This document shows positions 60,036 through 64,000 of a stretch of 64,000 nucleotides of DNA, piece after piece. Made by a program: the position numbers and the translations under genes. Below the pieces are notes generated by a model. That model saw nothing but the letters and a program-made list of their open reading frames with translations. It did no database searches and was not told the origin of the DNA. Numbering within the stretch: position 1 is the stretch's first letter; every line of letters starts with the position of its first letter. The DNA is from Yersinia similis (GTDB taxonomy: Bacteria; Pseudomonadota; Gammaproteobacteria; Enterobacterales; Enterobacteriaceae): NCBI RefSeq assembly GCF_001053095.1, contig NZ_CGBP01000003.1:62001-126000 (forward strand), given 5' to 3'.

Positions 60036-61160
60036 CTATTTATCATCCAATTGGTTGATAACAATCCGGTTATTCGCATCAAGAATTGATGCTTTGGCAC
60101 GAATTTTTGCTTCTAACTGGTCAATCATTGCTTTGTTATCAAAGCGCTCTTTTTGGCGAACCCCGTCTTCGTAAAAACCACTGTGGTTACGGGCACCAGT
60201 GACACCAATCGTCGAAACCAACGCTTCTCCCGGACCATTAACCACACAACCGATGATAGAAACATCCATTGGCGTAATCAGGTCTTCTAGCCGTTGTTCC
60301 AAGGCATTCACCGTCCCAATAACGTCAAATTCTTGACGAGAACAGGTTGGACAAGCGATGAAATTAATCCCACGAGCACGAATACGCAGTGATTTAAGAA
60401 TATCGAAGCCTACTTTTACTTCTTCTACTGGATCTGCGGCCAAAGAGATCCGCAAAGTATCGCCAATACCTTCCGATAACAGCAAACCTAATCCAATCGC
60501 AGATTTGACCGAACCACTGCGCGCACCACCCGCTTCAGTGATCCCTAAATGCAAAGGATTATTAATTTGTTTCGCTAGCAAACGATAGGAATTGACAGCC
60601 AGGAAGACATCGGAGGCTTTAACACTAACTTTAAACTGATCGAAATTGAGACGATCAAGGATATCGACATGACGCATCGCGGATTCAAGCAGGGCTTCTG
60701 GTGTAGGTTCACCATATTTCTCCTGAATATCTTTTTCCAGCGAGCCGCCATTGATACCAATACGAATAGGGATATTGTGGTCACGTGCACAGGCAACAAC
60801 TTCACGAATACGTGATTCATTACCAATATTACCGGGGTTGATCCGCAAACAATCAACGCCATACTCAGCCACTTTCAAGGCGATACGGTAATCAAAATGA
60901 ATGTCTGCTACTAGCGGAACAGTAGACTGCTGCTTGATCAATTTAAATGCTTCAGCCGCATCCATGGTCGGTATCGAGACCCGCACGATATCTACACCGA
61001 CACGCTCCAATGCTTTAATTTGGGCTACAGTGGCATCCACATCCGTGGTTTTGGTATTGGTCATTGATTGCACAGCAATAGGTGCGCCATCACCAATAGG
61101 CACTTTACCGACGTAAATCCGGGTCGATTTACGCCGAATAATAGGGGATCCGTTATGCAT
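60036..61160 (-). CDS. ispG: 4-hydroxy-3-methylbut-2-enyl diphosphate synthase
   Basis: IspG catalyses the next to last step of the MEP isoprenoid pathway using a 4Fe-4S cluster. The 374-residue protein has cluster cysteines in [14 protein letters not shown] and [11 protein letters not shown]. It is upstream-linked to rodZ-pilW-rlmN as in E. coli, but what follows it here is rne rather than hisS direction neighbours on that side. Confidence 0.97.
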   Translation of the reverse strand: MHNGSPIIRRKSTRIYVGKVPIGDGAPIAVQSMTNTKTTDVDATVAQIKALERVGVDIVRVSIPTMDAAEAFKLIKQQSTVPLVADIHFDYRIALKVAEYGVDCLRINPGNIGNESRIREVVACARDHNIPIRIGINGGSLEKDIQEKYGEPTPEALLESAMRHVDILDRLNFDQFKVSVKASDVFLAVNSYRLLAKQINNPLHLGITEAGGARSGSVKSAIGLGLLLSEGIGDTLRISLAADPVEEVKVGFDILKSLRIRARGINFIACPTCSRQEFDVIGTVNALEQRLEDLITPMDVSIIGCVVNGPGEALVSTIGVTGARNHSGFYEDGVRQKERFDNKAMIDQLEAKIRAKASILDANNRIVINQLDDK

Positions 61161-61205
61161 TACATACTCTCCTTTACGGTCGTGTAGTTCTTACAACATG
61201 ATATT

Positions 61206-61262
61206 TGTCAAAACCATCATAGTGTTTACCAAAACTACAATGGTACATGTCAAAACCATCAT
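61206..61262 (+). repeat. 21-bp repeats between ispG and rodZ
   Basis: TGTCAAAACCATCAT occurs at 61206-61220 and 61248-61262; the 21 bases between complete units form a degenerate third unit (TACCAAAACTACAATGG...). The period is 21 with about 2.7 units, ending two bases before the rodZ stop codon. Confidence 0.75.
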
Positions 61263-61263
61263 T

Positions 61264-62310
61264 CTACTCTACACCGACAGTCAGGCGGGCTACGCGATTA
61301 GCCTTAATAAACTTACTTAAATCTACCGGGTTACCCTGATACGAAATCGTCAGAGCACCGGGTGCACCGATAGTCAGCTTATAGGGAGCTTTACCGGCCA
61401 GGTTAAGGACCGCGCCCCCTTTTTGAATACCACTAAACAGCGTTTTGCCAGTTGCATCGACAACCTGCAACCAACAATCTGCTGTAAAATTCATCACCAA
61501 CGCCCCCACAGATGACGCACTACCACTTACCCCAGCGTCTGCTGTAGGTAATGGCGGTTGGCCTGTGGTCATGCCAGGTTGCGGTACCTGACTTGGGGAA
61601 ACGGCCGCTGACGCAGCCCCCTCCTGATCCGTTGTGGTTACGGTATTTGCATTCGCCGTGTCTACAGGTTCGGTACTATTTTTTTTTGGAACTGAACTTG
61701 TTGTTGGAACTGAATTAGTTATTGCCGAAGCTGAATGATTTGTCAGTGGTACTGGCTGACCATTGGCTACCGGTGCCGGGGCATCTGTTGGCGCAATAGC
61801 ATCGCTGTTATCATCAGTTAGCGGCACAGGTTGCCCGCCATTTTGTGACAGTTGGGCAGAAGATTGATCAACCATATTGGCAATCTCTGCTTGCTGTGCC
61901 TGATGATTTTGCCACCACCATGCTCCGGTCAGACCTAGCACAACCAACACAATAAGCCAGGTGAAACTCATCAACCAGCCATCACGTTTTTTGTGTTTTT
62001 TACCCAATGAAAAACTTTGCATTGGGGCAACTTTTGCCGCTCTGACTGGCGCTTGTTTTTCCAAAATAGGCAATAATTCATCTTCAGGAAGATGAACCAG
62101 CTTGGCGTAAGAACGAATGTAACCACGGTGGAATGTCGAGGCGAGATTAGCTTGCGCGTTATCCTCCTCAATATCACGGATTGTGGATACTTTCAGACAC
62201 AGACGTTCTGCAACAGTCTGCTGGGTTAGCCCTAATAACTCGCGGGCTTGACGCAGGCGCACACCTGGCGTCTCTGTAACAGTTTGATCTTGGGAGGCTT
62301 CAGTATTCAT
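61264..62310 (-). CDS. rodZ: Cytoskeleton protein RodZ
   Basis: RodZ anchors MreB for rod shape. The 348-residue protein has an N-terminal helix-turn-helix ([20 protein letters not shown]), a basic juxtamembrane region, a span at about 112-130 ([18 protein letters not shown]), a Thr/Pro-rich periplasmic linker, and a C-terminal beta domain ([19 protein letters not shown]). It overlaps the pilW end by 11 bases. Confidence 0.94.
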   Translation of the reverse strand: MNTEASQDQTVTETPGVRLRQARELLGLTQQTVAERLCLKVSTIRDIEEDNAQANLASTFHRGYIRSYAKLVHLPEDELLPILEKQAPVRAAKVAPMQSFSLGKKHKKRDGWLMSFTWLIVLVVLGLTGAWWWQNHQAQQAEIANMVDQSSAQLSQNGGQPVPLTDDNSDAIAPTDAPAPVANGQPVPLTNHSASAITNSVPTTSSVPKKNSTEPVDTANANTVTTTDQEGAASAAVSPSQVPQPGMTTGQPPLPTADAGVSGSASSVGALVMNFTADCWLQVVDATGKTLFSGIQKGGAVLNLAGKAPYKLTIGAPGALTISYQGNPVDLSKFIKANRVARLTVGVE

Positions 62311-63049
62311 TAGCTAGAAAATGCTGGTACTGTTTGGATTGTGGAAAACTTCGCGCAAGCTGCTTGCCATAGCGTTGTACACTATCTTGACGGCCTGCCA
62401 GCGCGGCGAAACGAATTTGTAACCATAAACTCTCAGCACTGGCTGGAAGCGTATGTTGGTAAACATCCAGTAATAGTTGCGCTTGTGCGCGATTACCTTC
62501 CCCAAAATGCCTTTGGGCTTCCGCAAGCAGAGGCTCGCCTTTATCCGGATCATACTTCAACGCCCGGCTCAACAAGACCCGAGCTTGTTTATCCTGATTA
62601 GCCCGTAAAAAGCAATAACCTGCGTTTTCCAGACTATCAGCAACCTGACCGTAATCAGGTAGCAATGCCGCAGCACTAAACTGTTGTTGCGCCGATACAT
62701 ACTGCCCTAAACTACACAGAAACGCACCGTAATTATTCAGTACAGTGCCATTTCCCGGAGCCAGTTTCATTGCTTGTTGATAACGCTGCTCTGCGGCACT
62801 GTTTTCACCGATACGTTGCGCATAAAATGCCATCCCTAATTGAGTGCGATAATCCTGTGGATCCGCCTCTACCGCTTTTTCAAGGTTCTTCCGCGCGGCA
62901 TTAAGATCGCCTTGTGCCAAATACGCTAAACCCAGTTGTAAGCGTGTCTGCCCTGCAACTGCCTGACTTGTGTTCTCCGGTGGTGTACCGGAGCACCCTG
63001 CCAATACACTTACGACCAGACAAACTCTCCACAGTTTTATCAGCTTCAT
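62300..63049 (-). CDS. pilW: TPR lipoprotein PilF/PilW
   Basis: The 249-residue product has a lipoprotein signal ([13 protein letters not shown]) and TPR repeats ([40 protein letters not shown]). In type IV pilus bacteria PilF pilots secretin assembly; in enterobacteria it lies between rlmN and rodZ and its role is less clear. Confidence 0.9.
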   Translation of the reverse strand: MKLIKLWRVCLVVSVLAGCSGTPPENTSQAVAGQTRLQLGLAYLAQGDLNAARKNLEKAVEADPQDYRTQLGMAFYAQRIGENSAAEQRYQQAMKLAPGNGTVLNNYGAFLCSLGQYVSAQQQFSAAALLPDYGQVADSLENAGYCFLRANQDKQARVLLSRALKYDPDKGEPLLAEAQRHFGEGNRAQAQLLLDVYQHTLPASAESLWLQIRFAALAGRQDSVQRYGKQLARSFPQSKQYQHFLANEY

Positions 63050-63202
63050 GCTTTCTCAATTGTCCTTATATATGCAGATCAGCACCAAATTCTGGCTCTC
63101 ATGTTATTCTCATTACTGGTTTTTAGCCACCTTTCCGCGATGAGATTTCAACAAATTATAAGTTAAATAACAATTAGTTATGTAACAAATTAACCTTGTG
63201 AA

Positions 63203-64000
63203 TCAGACTGTTTTAATCGCAATAGGTTCACCCGCCATTTTCTTTTTCAAGGTGCGTTTAGTACGATCGATAACCTCACCGGCCAATTGACCACATGCGG
63301 CATCAATGTCATCACCGCGGGTCTTACGCACGATAGTGGTAAAGCCGTATTCCATCAACACCTTAGAGAAGCGATCAACCCGGCTGTTTGAGCTACGACC
63401 ATAAGGTGCACCAGGGAACGGGTTCCATGGGATCAAATTGATCTTGCAGGGCGTATCTTTCAAACACTCGGCTAGCTGATGGGCTTGCTCGGTGCTGTCA
63501 TTGATATGATCCAGCATAACGTACTCAACCGTAACCCGCCCACCGTTGGCTTTGGATTTATCCAAATAACGGCGCACCGCAGCCAGAAACGTTTCAATAT
63601 TATATTTACGGTTAATGGGGACAATTTCATCGCGAATATCATCGGTAGGCGCATGTAACGAGATAGCCAATGCAACGTCAATCATATCACCCAGTTTATC
63701 CAACGCCGGAACCACCCCAGAGGTGGACAGCGTCACACGGCGTTTGGACAAACCAAAGCCGAAGTCGTCCATCATGATATCCATCGCTGGCACGACATTA
63801 TTCAGATTCAGCAGCGGTTCCCCCATCCCCATCATGACCACGTTGGTAATGGGCCGGGTACCGGTGGATTTCAATGAACCAATAATTTTTGCCGCACGCC
63901 ATACCTGACCGATGATTTCAGATACGCGAAGATTACGGTTAAAGCCCTGTTGTGCGGTCGAACAGAATTTACACTCCAATGCACAACCGACTTGGGACGA
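63203..64000 (-). CDS. rlmN: 23S rRNA/tRNA adenine-C2 methyltransferase, partial
   Basis: RlmN is a radical SAM enzyme methylating A2503 of 23S rRNA and A37 of some tRNAs. The N terminus is cut by the window end. The cluster motif is visible as [14 protein letters not shown] with GMGEPLLN, and the C-terminal resolving cysteine lies in [10 protein letters not shown]. The frame is open to base 64000, so the apparent inner start is not the true one. Confidence 0.95.

Overview
The window looks like a chromosome segment of a Yersinia species, probably of the pseudotuberculosis/pestis group. This is judged from protein similarity recalled from memory, from enterobacterial gene order (icd-rluE-nudJ-mnmA-hflD-purB-phoPQ; lolCDE-nagK-cobB; rpmF-plsX-fabHDG-acpP-fabF; rlmN-pilW-rodZ-ispG) and from dispersed repeats of Yersinia type. 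No database search was possible, so the species is an inference.

Positions 1 to about 10,590 are one end of a lambdoid prophage inserted at the 3' end of icd; the other end lies off the left edge. A Cro-like gene and a short CI-like repressor gene diverge around 4,540-4,640. The 'right' operon runs on the minus strand: Cro-like, replication initiator with internal 12-bp iterons, partner protein, LexA-controlled DinI-like gene, small protein, DUF1367, YbcO-like nuclease, Q antiterminator, then a hicAB module. The 'left' operon runs on the plus strand: small ORFs, a parDE module facing the other way, an Ash-type remnant, an AntA/AntB antirepressor, small proteins, ERF recombinase, excisionase and integrase. 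Both toxin genes (hicA and parE) are frameshifted, while the antitoxin parD is intact and the visible part of hicB looks normal.

Positions 10,594 to about 31,355 are core genes: icd; tRNA and rRNA modification (mnmA, rluE) and ribosomal protein hydroxylation (roxA); purB; an outer-membrane barrel gene with a strong PhoP box; phoPQ; pepT; cobB; nagK; the lipoprotein exporter lolCDE; and mfd. Between ycfJ and ndh (32,450-33,780) lies a small insertion of unrecognised genes with a truncated gene fragment.

Positions 33,974-54,458 hold ndh, the peptidoglycan and salvage group ycfP-nagZ-thiK-lpoB-ycfL-hinT, a shikimate-dehydrogenase-like gene, ptsG, and the block yceF/yceD-rpmF-plsX-fabH-fabD-fabG-acpP-fabF-pabC-mltG-tmk-holB-ycfH, which links fatty acid synthesis, folate, dTMP supply and replication. 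rluC and rne diverge at 55,550-56,124. rne is followed by ispG-rodZ-pilW-rlmN, which in Escherichia coli lie far from rne, so a chromosome rearrangement junction falls at about 59,800-60,030, where a palindromic repeat sits.

The intergenic spaces are unusually rich in short tandem repeats: 41 bp x 2 at mnmA, 17 bp x 6 before phoP, 16 bp x 4 after yceF, about 21 bp x 2 between mltG and pabC, and 21 bp x 2.7 between ispG and rodZ. I found no rRNA, tRNA, CRISPR array or recognisable insertion sequence.
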